Made by a program: the position numbers and the translations under genes. The notes under the pieces were generated by a model that made no database searches, was not told the origin of the DNA, and saw only the letters and a list, made by a program, of their open reading frames with translations. A DNA stretch of 63,350 nt from contig JAFYKF010000002.1 of the NCBI GenBank assembly GCA_017537745.1, positions 1 through 63,350 of the forward strand. Direction: 5' to 3'. Origin of the DNA: Candidatus Saccharimonadota bacterium (lineage in GTDB: Bacteria; Patescibacteriota; Saccharimonadia; Saccharimonadales; Saccharimonadaceae). Positions 46,947 to 56,608 of the stretch are shown here, piece by piece; position 1 is the stretch's first letter, and each line of letters starts with the position of its first letter.

Positions 46947-48587
46947 ATGAAAAAGTTCCGTTTTAAGTCGGTAGTGGCGATGGCAAACATGAAGATGTCA
47001 GTAAAATCGGCAGCGATTGTTTTAGCTTCTTCTACTCTTATTTCGGCCTTGCTCGGACTTTTCCGTGACCGTCTTTTAAATTCATATTATCTTGGTACTT
47101 ATCCGACCGGCATTGATGCTTACACGGCGGCATTTACAATTCCAGACTTTATGTTTTTTATCTTGACTTCTGGAGCCTTGGCGGTTTCTTTCATTCCGGT
47201 GTTTAATCAGCGTTTGATTACGGGCAACAAAAAATCGGCCTGGGAGATGTCTTCTTCGCTTCTGAATTTACTGGCTTTGATTACTTTGGCGGCTTCAATT
47301 TTGATTATGATTTTTGCAGATCCATTAATCCGTTATATAGTTTCGCCAGGTCTGGACGAATCCGGCATGATTCTTGCTATTAACATGACGCGCGTGATTG
47401 CAATTAATCCGTTCCTGTTCTCGATTGCGACGGTCCTCACTTCAATGCAGCAAGCAGTAGGGCGATTCGTGTTTTATGCGTTTGCACCCGCTATATATAA
47501 TATAGGTATTATCATTGGTATTACTTGGTTTACTGGTGGCATTAATCTATTTGGAATTCAAATCTTTGAGGGCGGGATCATGGGTGTAGCAATCGGCGTG
47601 ATTTTGGGCGCGGTAATGCAACTGTTAGTAGCATTGATTGGGCTGTTTGGGCTTGGCTTTGATTATGAATTTAAAATCAATTGGAAGAACCAAGGTTTTC
47701 GTACAATTCTAAAACTATTGCCGCCAAGATCACTGGATCAGGGAATTGATTACGTGAACTCCATTGTTTCGACTAATTTATCGTCACGAATGGGAGCGGG
47801 GGCGGTACGTTCTTTTGACCAGGCAACAACTCTGCAATCGATGCCGGTGAGCTTAATCGGTGTGGCGATTTCTACGGCGTTCTTCCCAAAATTGACCGAG
47901 GAACTCGGAAATGGCGACAAGAAAGAATTTTATAATACTTTTAGGCAAGCTCTCCGAATGATTATTTGGATTGCGGCACCTGTTGCAACAATTGCATTCT
48001 TTGGGCGTGGTTATGTGACGAGCTTTATTTCCAATATCGGTAATAACAATAGCAACGGCACAATTGCATCCATTCTTGGAATGCTTTGTATTGCGATTTT
48101 TGCAAGGAGCGTATTTCATATTGCATCGCGTGGGTTTTACGCCTATCAAGATACCAAAACACCGTTTAGAGTATCTATTATTGCAATTGGATTAACAATT
48201 CTGCTTTCCATTGCGGCGTATTTATTAGGATGGGGAGTAGATGGATTAGGCCTAGCACAATCAATTGGAGCTTTGATTGAAATCGCAATTTTGCTTTTGA
48301 TTTTACAGAAGCGTTCTGAAGGTAAGCTATTAGACAAAGAATTCTTAAAAGCGGTTTTGAAAATGGGCGTAGCTACACTGGTGGCTGGATGCGTGGCATT
48401 CTCAATGGCGAAATTTGTGCCACTTATGGCAACAGACTCTTCGCTCGTGATAACTATACCGAAGTTCATGCTAATTACTGCCGTATCGCTACTAGCTTAC
48501 ATTATAGCGAGTTACTTTTTGAATCTAGACGAAGTCAATCCAATAATGAAAGCTGTAAAGAAATTATTATTTAGAAATGTCAAATAA
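46947..48587 (+). CDS. murJ: Lipid II flippase MurJ
   Basis: 546-aa polytopic membrane protein of the MOP superfamily that moves lipid II across the membrane. About fourteen hydrophobic segments. Early block GLFRDRLLNSYYLG and FTIPDFMFFILTSGALAVSF (read in parts) contain the conserved charged residues; FNQRLITG follows. Pairs functionally with the divergent PBP, uppS and the FemAB genes. Start ATG at 46947 is 7 nt after the -10. Confidence 0.94.
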   Translation: MKKFRFKSVVAMANMKMSVKSAAIVLASSTLISALLGLFRDRLLNSYYLGTYPTGIDAYTAAFTIPDFMFFILTSGALAVSFIPVFNQRLITGNKKSAWEMSSSLLNLLALITLAASILIMIFADPLIRYIVSPGLDESGMILAINMTRVIAINPFLFSIATVLTSMQQAVGRFVFYAFAPAIYNIGIIIGITWFTGGINLFGIQIFEGGIMGVAIGVILGAVMQLLVALIGLFGLGFDYEFKINWKNQGFRTILKLLPPRSLDQGIDYVNSIVSTNLSSRMGAGAVRSFDQATTLQSMPVSLIGVAISTAFFPKLTEELGNGDKKEFYNTFRQALRMIIWIAAPVATIAFFGRGYVTSFISNIGNNNSNGTIASILGMLCIAIFARSVFHIASRGFYAYQDTKTPFRVSIIAIGLTILLSIAAYLLGWGVDGLGLAQSIGALIEIAILLLILQKRSEGKLLDKEFLKAVLKMGVATLVAGCVAFSMAKFVPLMATDSSLVITIPKFMLITAVSLLAYIIASYFLNLDEVNPIMKAVKKLLFRNVK

Positions 48588-48627
48588 CTATCGGCATTTT
48601 GCTTGACGTTTATTATTTTTCTGTTTG

Positions 48628-48636
48628 TGGTATAAT
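48628..48636 (+). promoter_or_regulatory. Extended -10 promoter of the gat operon
   Basis: TGGTATAAT with the -10 at 48631-48636, 9 nt before the ATG at 48646. Confidence 0.5.
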
Positions 48637-48645
48637 AAAAAACAT

Positions 48646-48933
48646 ATGAAAGTAGATGAGAGTACGGTAAAACATTTGGCCGATTTGTCGGATTTTCGCC
48701 TAAATGATGATGAAGTTAAACGCTTGGGGGGCGATTTGGAAAATATCATTAAGTATATTTCGCAACTTGATGAGCTTGATACAAGCGACGTAGAGCCGAC
48801 CTACCAAGTGTTTGAGATGGAAAACGTTTGGAGAGGTGACGAGATTTTGCCACAAGACGCCAACCGCGAAGATTTGCTAAATTTAACGGTCGAGACAATC
48901 GATAATCAGATTAAAGTACCAAAGGTGTTATAG
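48646..48933 (+). CDS. gatC: Asp/Glu-tRNA amidotransferase subunit C
   Basis: 95-aa stabilising subunit of GatCAB. Conserved start VKHLADLSDFRLNDDEVKRL and the ELDTSDVEPTYQV loop. The ATG at 48646 replaces a longer frame that would begin before the promoter. gatA follows after 3 bp. Confidence 0.94.
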   Translation: MKVDESTVKHLADLSDFRLNDDEVKRLGGDLENIIKYISQLDELDTSDVEPTYQVFEMENVWRGDEILPQDANREDLLNLTVETIDNQIKVPKVL

Positions 48934-48936
48934 TTT

Positions 48937-50397
48937 ATGAAGATAGCTGATAAAAAAACTACTGCTACTAAGCTCGTTAAAACTGCGCTTGAAAAGGCAA
49001 AGAAATACGCGGATTATAATATTTTTACTTTCATCGATGAAGAAGGTGCGTTGGCACGAGCAAAGGAAATCGATGCGGCGATTGCGCGTGGTGAAAAAGT
49101 TGGGAAATTGGCCGGCGTGCCATATGCTTTGAAGGATAACTTTTTATCGCCAAGAGGTGAAACTACAGCTTCGGCACATATTTTACAAGGATTTAAATCA
49201 CCAGTAACCGCCACGGCAGTAGCTAAATTGGAGGCCGAAGGCGCAATTATGATTGGACGTACTAACCTCGATGCTTTTGCGCACGGTTCATCAACCGAAA
49301 ACTCATATTTTGGGCCGACCCACAACGCAGTTGATTTCGAAAGAGTAGCTGGCGGTTCGTCTGGTGGTTCGGCAGTAGCAGTGGCGCTCGATATCGTGGA
49401 ATTTGCAACTGGTACAGATACTGGTGGTTCGATTAGACAGCCAGCATCATTTAACGGAGTATACGGTTTGAAGCCAACTTATGGCTGTATTTCGCGTTAT
49501 GGCGTAGTGGCGATGGCGTCATCTACGGATTGTATTGGCTTCTTTAGTAAAACACCAGAGGATATGGATCTTTTGATGTCGGTTGCCTCAGGACAAGACG
49601 CAAAAGACATGACTACATTGCCGGATTACTACAACCCAACCGATGCGAGAACAGGCAATTCGGAAGCCTCCTCGCTCGCGCCTGTCGTTACAGGGCTCGC
49701 TTCGTCGATTGCTCCCGTTGTCGCAAATGCTTCCGAATTGCCTGTTCGTCGCATCGGCGTGATTAAGGAATTTGACAATGAGTCGGTGGATGCGGATATT
49801 AAGAAAGCGTTGAAAGAGAAGTGCGAGGCGCTCAAGAAGAAGGGTTATGAAATTGTAGAGCTTGAGATGCCAGCGCTGAAATACGCTTTGGCGGCTTATT
49901 ATATTATCGTACCGGCAGAAGTGGCATCGAATTTGTCGCGCTATGACGGCGTGAGGTATGGTTTTAGGAGCGAGAAATCTGACAATCTGGAAGACTTGTA
50001 TTTGAATACGCGGAGCGAAGGCTTTATGCCAGAAAATAAGCGGCGCATTATGATTGGTAACTTCGTCTTGTCGTCTGGCTTTTACGACGCATATTTCTTG
50101 AAGGCGGCAAAGGCGAGGACTTTGATTGTTCAGGAATATGAAAAGGCTTTCAAGAAATGTGATTTTATTTTGACGCCAGTCTCGCCAAATCCAGCGTTTA
50201 AACTCGGCGAAAAGGTAAATGACCCAGTGGCGATGTATCTCGAAGATTTGATGAGTGTATCACTGAACCTTGCCGGTGTGCCAGGTTTAGCAATCCCGGC
50301 GGGGAAAACCGATGCTGGCTTGCCAATTGGCCTGCAACTTGTGGGCCCACGGCGCAGCGATAAAAACTTAATTGAATTTTCTAAGGAGTTAGAGTAA
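48937..50397 (+). CDS. gatA: Asp/Glu-tRNA amidotransferase subunit A with palindromic insertion
   Basis: Amidase subunit releasing ammonia from glutamine; 486 aa. Ser-cisSer-Lys triad: YALKDNF (Lys), GGSSGGSAVAVA (cis-Ser) and DTGGSIRQPA (nucleophile Ser). Residues ~235-273 (SLAPVVTGLASSIAPVVANA inside) are encoded by a palindromic element between PTDAR and RRIGVIKEF. GatCAB makes Gln-tRNA and/or Asn-tRNA indirectly, so a matching Gln- or Asn-synthetase may be missing from the genome. Its stop overlaps the next ATG by one base. Confidence 0.95.
   Translation: MKIADKKTTATKLVKTALEKAKKYADYNIFTFIDEEGALARAKEIDAAIARGEKVGKLAGVPYALKDNFLSPRGETTASAHILQGFKSPVTATAVAKLEAEGAIMIGRTNLDAFAHGSSTENSYFGPTHNAVDFERVAGGSSGGSAVAVALDIVEFATGTDTGGSIRQPASFNGVYGLKPTYGCISRYGVVAMASSTDCIGFFSKTPEDMDLLMSVASGQDAKDMTTLPDYYNPTDARTGNSEASSLAPVVTGLASSIAPVVANASELPVRRIGVIKEFDNESVDADIKKALKEKCEALKKKGYEIVELEMPALKYALAAYYIIVPAEVASNLSRYDGVRYGFRSEKSDNLEDLYLNTRSEGFMPENKRRIMIGNFVLSSGFYDAYFLKAAKARTLIVQEYEKAFKKCDFILTPVSPNPAFKLGEKVNDPVAMYLEDLMSVSLNLAGVPGLAIPAGKTDAGLPIGLQLVGPRRSDKNLIEFSKELE
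49640..49757 (+). repeat. Palindromic insertion element in gatA
   Basis: Arms 49640-49667 and 49729-49757: CCGATGCGA and GAACAGGCAATTCGGAAGC on the left recur inverted on the right with a one-base length difference, a ~28-bp near-perfect inverted repeat. The core contains GCCTGTCGTTACAGGGC, matching GCCCGTCGCCACGGGC of the uvrC/queA/tgt core in pattern. Confidence 0.85.
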
Positions 50398-50813
50398 TGG
50401 AAGGTGGACCAGTAATTTTTATCGTTGCAGTTTTGATTGTGGCGGTGTTTTTGTTCCTCGCAATCAAACTGACGGGGCGGCGCACGCATAAATTCAACCT
50501 CGAAGAGTACCAAACTAGGTTTTTGCGTATCGAAAACAATCTGAACAAAGAGAATCCGTCGACTTGGTCGATGGCCATCATTAACGGCGACAAGTTGCTC
50601 GACAGAGCCATGTCCGAGATGGGTGCCCCTGGCAAGACGATGGGGGAACGGCTAAAGAAAATTGGTGATAAATTTAGCGACAAAAATGCAGTGTGGCGCG
50701 CGCATAAATTGCGCAATGCAATTGCACACGAAGATATAGAAATATCGTATCGCCAGGCAGCGACAGCGCTTGCAGTTTATAGACAAGCATTAAAGGATTT
50801 GGGAGCAATTTAG
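50397..50813 (+). CDS. Membrane-anchored HEPN-like protein within the gat operon
   Basis: 138 aa, no named family. One N-terminal membrane segment (about 5-24), then a helical cytoplasmic domain. RNAIAHE near residue 104-110 fits the R-x4-H motif of HEPN domains, many of which are ribonucleases or bind nucleotides. It overlaps gatA by one base and is 3 bp from gatB, so it is made together with the amidotransferase. The function is unknown; the HEPN call rests on the single motif and the helical context. Confidence 0.6.
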   Translation: MEGGPVIFIVAVLIVAVFLFLAIKLTGRRTHKFNLEEYQTRFLRIENNLNKENPSTWSMAIINGDKLLDRAMSEMGAPGKTMGERLKKIGDKFSDKNAVWRAHKLRNAIAHEDIEISYRQAATALAVYRQALKDLGAI

Positions 50814-50816
50814 ACT

Positions 50817-52229
50817 ATGAAATATATACCTACAATCGGGATCGAATGCCACGTACAGCTTTGTACTAAGACGAAATTATTTTCTGAAGTTGATAACGAC
50901 GCGCGTGGCAAAGAGCCAAACTCTTGTGTTTCGCCCGTGGACTACGCTTTACCGGGGATGCTACCAAGGTTAAACGGTGAAGCGATTCGGCTAGCAATTT
51001 TGGCCGGACGCGCGATGAATTGCAAAATCAACGAAAATTCGCGTTTTGATCGCAAGCATTATTTTTATCCAGACTCACCGAAAGGCTATCAGATTACACA
51101 GTATTACGCACCAATTATCGGCGAGGGATATGTCGAGTTACCTTCTGGCGTCAAAGTAAAGATTGAACATGCGCACCTCGAGGGTGATGCAGGGAAGTTG
51201 ACGCATTTTGGTTCTTATTCGTTAGTGGATTTAAACCGCGTAGATACGCCACTAATCGAAATCGTGTCAATGCCGGATATTCATTCCGCAAAAGATGCGC
51301 ACGATTATTGCAAGGAGCTCTGGCGATTGATGCGCTATGCGGGTGTAACCTATGGTGATTTGTACAACGGCAATATGCGTTTTGATGTAAACACTTCGGT
51401 GGCACCAGAGGGTTCGAAGAAGCTTGGTACACGAACAGAAGTAAAGAACCTGAACTCATTTAGAAGCGTAGAGCGAGCAGTGGAATACGAAATTGCTCGG
51501 CAAACAAAATTACTTGAAGCGGGCGAGAAAGTAGTTCAAGAAACTTTAGGCTGGAGCGATGCAACCGGTAAAACGACTGGCCAGCGTTCCAAGGAAGAAG
51601 CGAAAGATTATCGCTATATGCCGGAGCCAGATTTACCGCCGATTCATTTGACTACTGAGTTCATTAAGGAAGAGTCGGCCAAATTGCCTTTGATGCCGGC
51701 AGATTATCGCACAAAATTCGGCTCAGTGATTGCTGGTGATACGCTTGAGGTGCTACTTGACTATCCAGAATTAATGCAAAAGTTAGGCGAGATTGACGAG
51801 AAATATGTCAAGAATGCCTCCAATTTGTTTGCGTCAGTGCTACTTGCCGAGGAGAAGTCGGCGGAATATTTGAATGATTTGCCATCAGCGAAGCAGTTGA
51901 ATGATTTAGCAGAAATGAACGAGAAGAAGGAATTGTCCTCTACGGCTACCAAAGAGGTGTTTTTGAGGCTGTTTGATCCTCAAATGCGCGGCAAAGATAC
52001 GCGCGCTATCGCTAAAGAGTTAGGGGTAATTCAGGAAAATGACCTTGGTGCATTAGAGGTGATTGTAGATGCAGTATTAGCAAAGCCCGAGACCAAGAAG
52101 GCGCAAGATGATTTCCGAGCTGGGGAAGAGAAGGTGATTGGATTCCTTGTGGGGCAAGTGATGAAAGAATCGCACGGCAAAGCTAATCCGTCGGCGGTAC
52201 AGGAAATTCTGAGAAAGAAATTAGCATAA
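50817..52229 (+). CDS. gatB: Asp/Glu-tRNA amidotransferase subunit B
   Basis: 470-aa tRNA-binding kinase-like subunit of GatCAB. GIECHVQLCTKTKLFS, the metal/ATP site FDRKHYFYPDSPKGYQITQY, EVKNLNSFRS, and a YqeY-like helical tail ending with GKANPSAVQEILRKKL. Last gene of gatC-gatA-(HEPN-like)-gatB. Confidence 0.96.
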   Translation: MKYIPTIGIECHVQLCTKTKLFSEVDNDARGKEPNSCVSPVDYALPGMLPRLNGEAIRLAILAGRAMNCKINENSRFDRKHYFYPDSPKGYQITQYYAPIIGEGYVELPSGVKVKIEHAHLEGDAGKLTHFGSYSLVDLNRVDTPLIEIVSMPDIHSAKDAHDYCKELWRLMRYAGVTYGDLYNGNMRFDVNTSVAPEGSKKLGTRTEVKNLNSFRSVERAVEYEIARQTKLLEAGEKVVQETLGWSDATGKTTGQRSKEEAKDYRYMPEPDLPPIHLTTEFIKEESAKLPLMPADYRTKFGSVIAGDTLEVLLDYPELMQKLGEIDEKYVKNASNLFASVLLAEEKSAEYLNDLPSAKQLNDLAEMNEKKELSSTATKEVFLRLFDPQMRGKDTRAIAKELGVIQENDLGALEVIVDAVLAKPETKKAQDDFRAGEEKVIGFLVGQVMKESHGKANPSAVQEILRKKLA

Positions 52230-52260
52230 GAGTACAATAAGCAAAATATATCTGTTAGTC

Positions 52261-52449
52261 TTGACTTTTTGTTGTTTTTGTGCTATAATTAAAGCATAAG
52301 TTCAATCGAACTATTAGAGTGAACTTTGACAATATAGGAAAGGTAATCTGTTACGGCAGACTGTCATTATTTCCTTTGTTCGGCTTGGGTTCATCCCAAG
52401 ATTCAGATATATGTCATTCAATAATATTATACTGATGAAGGAGAAAAAA
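52261..52449 (+). promoter_or_regulatory. Strong promoter and structured ~150-nt leader
   Basis: TTGACT (52261-52266), 17 bp, TATAAT (52284-52289) with a TGC extension: near-consensus. The leader has three hairpins: AGTTC/GAACT (52299-52312), a compound one starting AGGAAA (52336-52341) and closing TTTCCT (52370-52375), and CTTGGG/CCCAAG (52384-52400). GAAGGAG lies before the ATG at 52450. Long structured leaders occur here and at 62000 and 63214, in contrast to the leaderless housekeeping genes. Confidence 0.65.
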
Positions 52450-52998
52450 ATGAACAAGACTGAAAAAATGATGGAGCTGGCTGCAGATATAAGCATGGAT
52501 GTTATCTTTGAGTGTGTTGCGCGGGAAGTTGATGAGATTTTCAATGTCACTGCGCAAACCGAGCTCGTTCTCGACAAGGATGAGCTTGGGGAGCTCAGAG
52601 ACGCAATCGATGACCAAATCAATGACACCGACGAGAACGACGATGAATACTACCACACACCAGAGGAGCCGTTCTTTGATTGGGTCAAGAAGTGCACCCG
52701 CATCGAACTGACCAAGATTGAAGCCCACCCTGAGGACGGCGATGGAGACGACCACACGGAAATAGTGGTCGAAGGCAAAATCGTCAACAAATACTACACT
52801 GGTGGAGGCTGGGACTACTGCGACATTTCTGAGGAAGAATTCCTCCAAATCTTGAGCAGCCCAACTTGCACTGGTCCATACAGCTCCTGGGCCGATATTG
52901 ACGAAGATGACGATGACTGGTCCGACGAGGACGATGACGATGACGATGGCTGGCCCGACGAGGACGAAGATCCACCCGACGAGGGTGAAGACGAATAA
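52450..52998 (+). CDS. Very acidic hypothetical protein
   Basis: 182 aa, unrecognised. An N-terminal helical part (about 1-40) is followed by an acidic central domain with WVKKCTRIELTKIEAH and VVEGKIVNKYYTGGGWDY. The last ~35 residues are almost only Asp/Glu with Trp and Pro. There is no signal or membrane segment. The ATG at 52450 has a good Shine-Dalgarno sequence; the longer frame starting 13 codons earlier lies in the leader. Codons are more G+C-rich than in flanking genes. Acidic tails of this kind occur in DNA mimics and chaperone-like proteins, but nothing links this one to either. Confidence 0.72.
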   Translation: MNKTEKMMELAADISMDVIFECVAREVDEIFNVTAQTELVLDKDELGELRDAIDDQINDTDENDDEYYHTPEEPFFDWVKKCTRIELTKIEAHPEDGDGDDHTEIVVEGKIVNKYYTGGGWDYCDISEEEFLQILSSPTCTGPYSSWADIDEDDDDWSDEDDDDDDGWPDEDEDPPDEGEDE

Positions 52999-53016
52999 TA
53001 CCTTTCCAGCACATTA

Positions 53017-53049
53017 CAAATGCCTCGGCACCCGTTGCCGGGGCATTTG
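53017..53049 (+). terminator. Hairpin terminator after the acidic-protein gene
   Basis: CAAATGCCTCGGCA and TGCCGGGGCATTTG form a 14-bp stem with a C/T mismatch region and 5-nt loop. Only a weak T-run follows, so it could be a processing or partial terminator. Confidence 0.65.
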
Positions 53050-53055
53050 TGTTGC

Positions 53056-53083
53056 TTGACAAAATTTTGAGTTTTGCTATAAT
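53056..53083 (+). promoter_or_regulatory. Promoter of the large FISUMP gene
   Basis: TTGACA (53056-53061), 16 bp, TATAAT (53078-53083) with TGC extension. The leader is about 40 nt. Confidence 0.7.
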
Positions 53084-53131
53084 CATAAACAGATAGGTCA
53101 TATATCAACATAAAAATGAAGGAAACTAAAA

Positions 53132-56100
53132 ATGTCATCCAAACTCCTGGTCAATTTGATTGACCCAAATAGTATTGTGGTGCCAGATACAGACGGAATA
53201 CCAGATGCCGGAACTCCGGATACTGGTATATTAGGTATCGGCGAACAATTGAAGGACATTATTAAAGATAATGCGGCTTTATTTATCGTCGTTAGCTTAG
53301 TTGCACTAGCCGTTATAATTACGATCACTATTTTATTAATTTGGCGGCATAAGAGACAGAGCCTAGTTAATGGTTTCAGTGGCTATACATCTATGAAACT
53401 TAACACCAAGAGGCATCTAATTCCAAAACTAGCTGGATTGTCCTTCATTATCCTAGTTAGTGTTTTTGGGGTTCTTAAGTTTAACGATAATCAACGTATG
53501 GCCAACGCAGAAACCATGGAAGGTCCTGCGCTTACTATTACAACCGAAGAAATAACTGCTATTGATATAGAAATGGATGATGAGGCAGTATTTGGAATTG
53601 GTGAAAGTAAAGTTAAAGTTACAACTGCTACCGAAACTGGCTATACATTGATGGCTTATGTAGATAGTAAAACAACTAGTCTTGTTAACGAAGATGGCGA
53701 CACTATTGAAATGCTAGAAACTAGCCAATCCCAAGCTCTTACAGACAATACTTGGGGCATATCACTATCTAAGCCAAATTCACAAGAAGAGACATTATTC
53801 CGTGGGCTTCCAACAGCAGAAAAAGATGCCATGGTAGTAAAAGTTTCTGGTTCGAGTGCTACGGAAGCAAATGATGAGACTACACTTTATTATGCTACTT
53901 ATGTCACGCCAGAACTAGATTATGGTACTTATGAAGGGGTGACGATTAATTATGTTGCGGTGGCACATGTGCTTGATGAGGATGTGACTGTTAACTTCCA
54001 TGGTAACGGATATTATTTTGATGAGGCTGGAACTAAGGATGTTAACACTGTTACTTATGGCACATCCTGTGGACTAGCTTATGTAGGTGGGAATTGTACA
54101 AAAGTTTATACCACTGAAGGGCCTTATGCTATTGTGAAGACGCCAAATATACGTGATGATGGGACACAGGATGGGGCGTATCCACAAAGTGAACACGATA
54201 ATCAGATTGGTTGGAGTCTTCCGGTTGCCAATAAGATTGTTAGTGCCCCCGGCGCCAATGCGTTGAAGGTAGAAATAGATTACGCAGTCAGTGGGGAGTT
54301 TTACATAGACATTTTTTACGACGCTATAAATGATATTATGAGCTGGGATGGTTGGGATGGTGATGAATACGAAGAGATAGGAATATTTAAGCCTAGTGCG
54401 AGCAAAAAATCACTTACAATTCCTGGCGATACAATAACCATTGCCGGTTGGGCATACGGAGAGCCAATTGAGGGTTATGACTATGGCTTCTATGCCAAAG
54501 TTTATCCAATTTATAATTCTGCACCGGATGGTGTTGAAACTATTGAAAGTACTTATTGTTATTTTGCTAAGAGTGACAATCTAGATGACGAGGGCAATAT
54601 GGTAGAGCCATACTATGATGGTTGGCAAATGCAAACCATCGCACTTCCAGGGGCAGACAAAGTTAAAATTGATATTGAATATGCTTTGACAAGTGATGCT
54701 TATATAGCGATCTTTGAAGGCCAGGTTAACCCGGGCCCAGATATGCCTTCGTTTTCTTACATGCTCAGCACTTGGGATGAAGAATCTGACACATCCACTA
54801 ATATCTCTGGCAGAGAAACGTTTATTGTTGATGATAGCACCGTAACATTTATGCTGTCTGCGTACGATATGCCAGTGAGCGGTTATAATTATGGTTTTTA
54901 TGCCAGATTATACCCGGTTTACGACGAAGAACATGAGGATACAATACCAGAACAGATTTGTTCATTTGCCAACAAATCTGGTGAATACAGCTTGCCGGTA
55001 GGGTATGGCAATGAAGGTGCTCTGATGAAATGGGATATCTGGTACGATGTCGTTGATGATGATGGCTACTTAATAGATAATCGTTGGTTCCATGATGAGA
55101 ATGATTTAAAAAGTGAGATAGTGTATTATTATGATTCGCTCGCTGGAAAAACGATTGATGTTTATTTAGGAAACAATTACTATATTCATTATGATGCTAA
55201 TGGCGGAAGTGGTAGTATGGACGTCGAGCGAGTATTGCCACATACGAATGCGTGGATTTGGTATAATGAATTTGAGAATTCTGGTTACCAGTTTATTGGT
55301 TGGAACACCCGAGCGGATGGTAATGGCACATGGTATCAGCCTGATGATGTGGTTTTGGATTTGGCGCAGCCTGGTGAAGCATTTACGCTTTATGCGCAGT
55401 GGGAGGTAGACAATTCTGGTGTAATAGATTATTATCCAAACGCATACGGAGTAACCGACTCAATGGGGACTCAAATTCTTGCGGAGACCGATACATCTGC
55501 TATACTATGGGCTAGTAATTTTAAACGCCCTGGGTATGGCTTTGCTGGCTGGTCCGATAAAAGCGATTGGGTATTGGGGGAAAACGATTCAAACGGTAAC
55601 GGTACTGGTGCTAACGCAGGCTATCGCATCTATGGGCCAAATCAAAAAATAACTTTCTATTCTGGACAATATAATGTGACGAATGGTGGCTTAGCGCTTT
55701 ACGCCGTTTGGGTGCCATCTGCGGGTAATCTTCAAAGCTGGACCTGCCCAAGCGACAATGATATGCCGATAGGTTCAGTTACCGCCCTGACCGATCTACG
55801 TGACAACGATACATATGCTGTAGCCAAGCTTGCAGATGGCAAATGTTGGATGATTGAGAATCTAAGATTGGATGCTGATGCCGATTTTACCCCATCATTA
55901 TCGCAAGGGTTTGGTGGCCTATTCACTGGTTTAGCTAACTCCGAAAGCTATTTCAGCGGGTCTGTTACCTCGAATAGCTTATACAAATATGACGGCAGTG
56001 GTGATATTGCTGGAATAAATGGTGCTACTCATTCCGATATAGGATTAGATAATGATCCGGCTTATCGTATGCCTAGATATTATAATGCCAGTAGTGTGAG

Positions 56101-56587
56101 CGTCGTAAATATGACTAGTCCAAGTCAACAAGCGTATAGCTATGGTAATTATTACTCCTGGGCTGCCGCCAAGGCCAATACGAGCTATTTAGATTACGAA
56201 GGGTCCAAAGCGGCCAATACATCAATTTGCCCAGCTGGCTGGCATTTGCCCACCGGTGGTGTACCAGGTGAATTTTATGAACTTAGTGTTAGCCTTGGCG
56301 GTCCTATAGCCACAGAAGGCACAACGTATCTTACCTGGTCCAAGCATACATTTGGAAATTTCCCAAATAATTTTGTCGATTCCGGATATGTGGGTGGAAG
56401 TGCTCATAGTCAGGGCGGTAGTGGCGAGTATCTATCCTCTAATTCCCAAAATTCTGAATGTGGCGCGAAGTGCGTTTACGATTTTTGGTTTCATTCTCAT
56501 AGCGAAACTCTGGTCGTTTATTCAACTGGTAAGGATTATTTTGGTAGCGCAGTAAGATGTATCGCTGATGAGGATGTAAATTCATAA
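53132..56587 (+). CDS. Large surface protein: sorting-signal-like N-terminus, InlB-type repeats, FISUMP domain
   Basis: 1151 aa. The N-terminus reads as MSSKLLVNLIDPNSIVVPDT, with a TPDTG near 30, a membrane segment (about 48-70), a WRHKRQ patch, and a second membrane segment near 107-122. A beta-rich ectodomain follows with two related ~200-residue segments (each with YGFYAKVYPIY or YGFYARLYPVY). Two InlB/Listeria-Bacteroides-type repeats lie at about 686-755 (YDANGGSGSMDV ... FIGWNTRADGNG ... LYAQW) and 765-875 (GFAGWSDKSD ... LYAVW). A FISUMP domain closes the protein (AKLADGKCWMIENLRLD, SICPAGWHLPTGG, AVRCIADED). A probable adhesin; the role is inferred from InlB-type repeats. Confidence 0.88.
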   Translation: MSSKLLVNLIDPNSIVVPDTDGIPDAGTPDTGILGIGEQLKDIIKDNAALFIVVSLVALAVIITITILLIWRHKRQSLVNGFSGYTSMKLNTKRHLIPKLAGLSFIILVSVFGVLKFNDNQRMANAETMEGPALTITTEEITAIDIEMDDEAVFGIGESKVKVTTATETGYTLMAYVDSKTTSLVNEDGDTIEMLETSQSQALTDNTWGISLSKPNSQEETLFRGLPTAEKDAMVVKVSGSSATEANDETTLYYATYVTPELDYGTYEGVTINYVAVAHVLDEDVTVNFHGNGYYFDEAGTKDVNTVTYGTSCGLAYVGGNCTKVYTTEGPYAIVKTPNIRDDGTQDGAYPQSEHDNQIGWSLPVANKIVSAPGANALKVEIDYAVSGEFYIDIFYDAINDIMSWDGWDGDEYEEIGIFKPSASKKSLTIPGDTITIAGWAYGEPIEGYDYGFYAKVYPIYNSAPDGVETIESTYCYFAKSDNLDDEGNMVEPYYDGWQMQTIALPGADKVKIDIEYALTSDAYIAIFEGQVNPGPDMPSFSYMLSTWDEESDTSTNISGRETFIVDDSTVTFMLSAYDMPVSGYNYGFYARLYPVYDEEHEDTIPEQICSFANKSGEYSLPVGYGNEGALMKWDIWYDVVDDDGYLIDNRWFHDENDLKSEIVYYYDSLAGKTIDVYLGNNYYIHYDANGGSGSMDVERVLPHTNAWIWYNEFENSGYQFIGWNTRADGNGTWYQPDDVVLDLAQPGEAFTLYAQWEVDNSGVIDYYPNAYGVTDSMGTQILAETDTSAILWASNFKRPGYGFAGWSDKSDWVLGENDSNGNGTGANAGYRIYGPNQKITFYSGQYNVTNGGLALYAVWVPSAGNLQSWTCPSDNDMPIGSVTALTDLRDNDTYAVAKLADGKCWMIENLRLDADADFTPSLSQGFGGLFTGLANSESYFSGSVTSNSLYKYDGSGDIAGINGATHSDIGLDNDPAYRMPRYYNASSVSVVNMTSPSQQAYSYGNYYSWAAAKANTSYLDYEGSKAANTSICPAGWHLPTGGVPGEFYELSVSLGGPIATEGTTYLTWSKHTFGNFPNNFVDSGYVGGSAHSQGGSGEYLSSNSQNSECGAKCVYDFWFHSHSETLVVYSTGKDYFGSAVRCIADEDVNS

Positions 56588-56608
56588 GCATAAAAAGAAA
56601 GAATAAAT

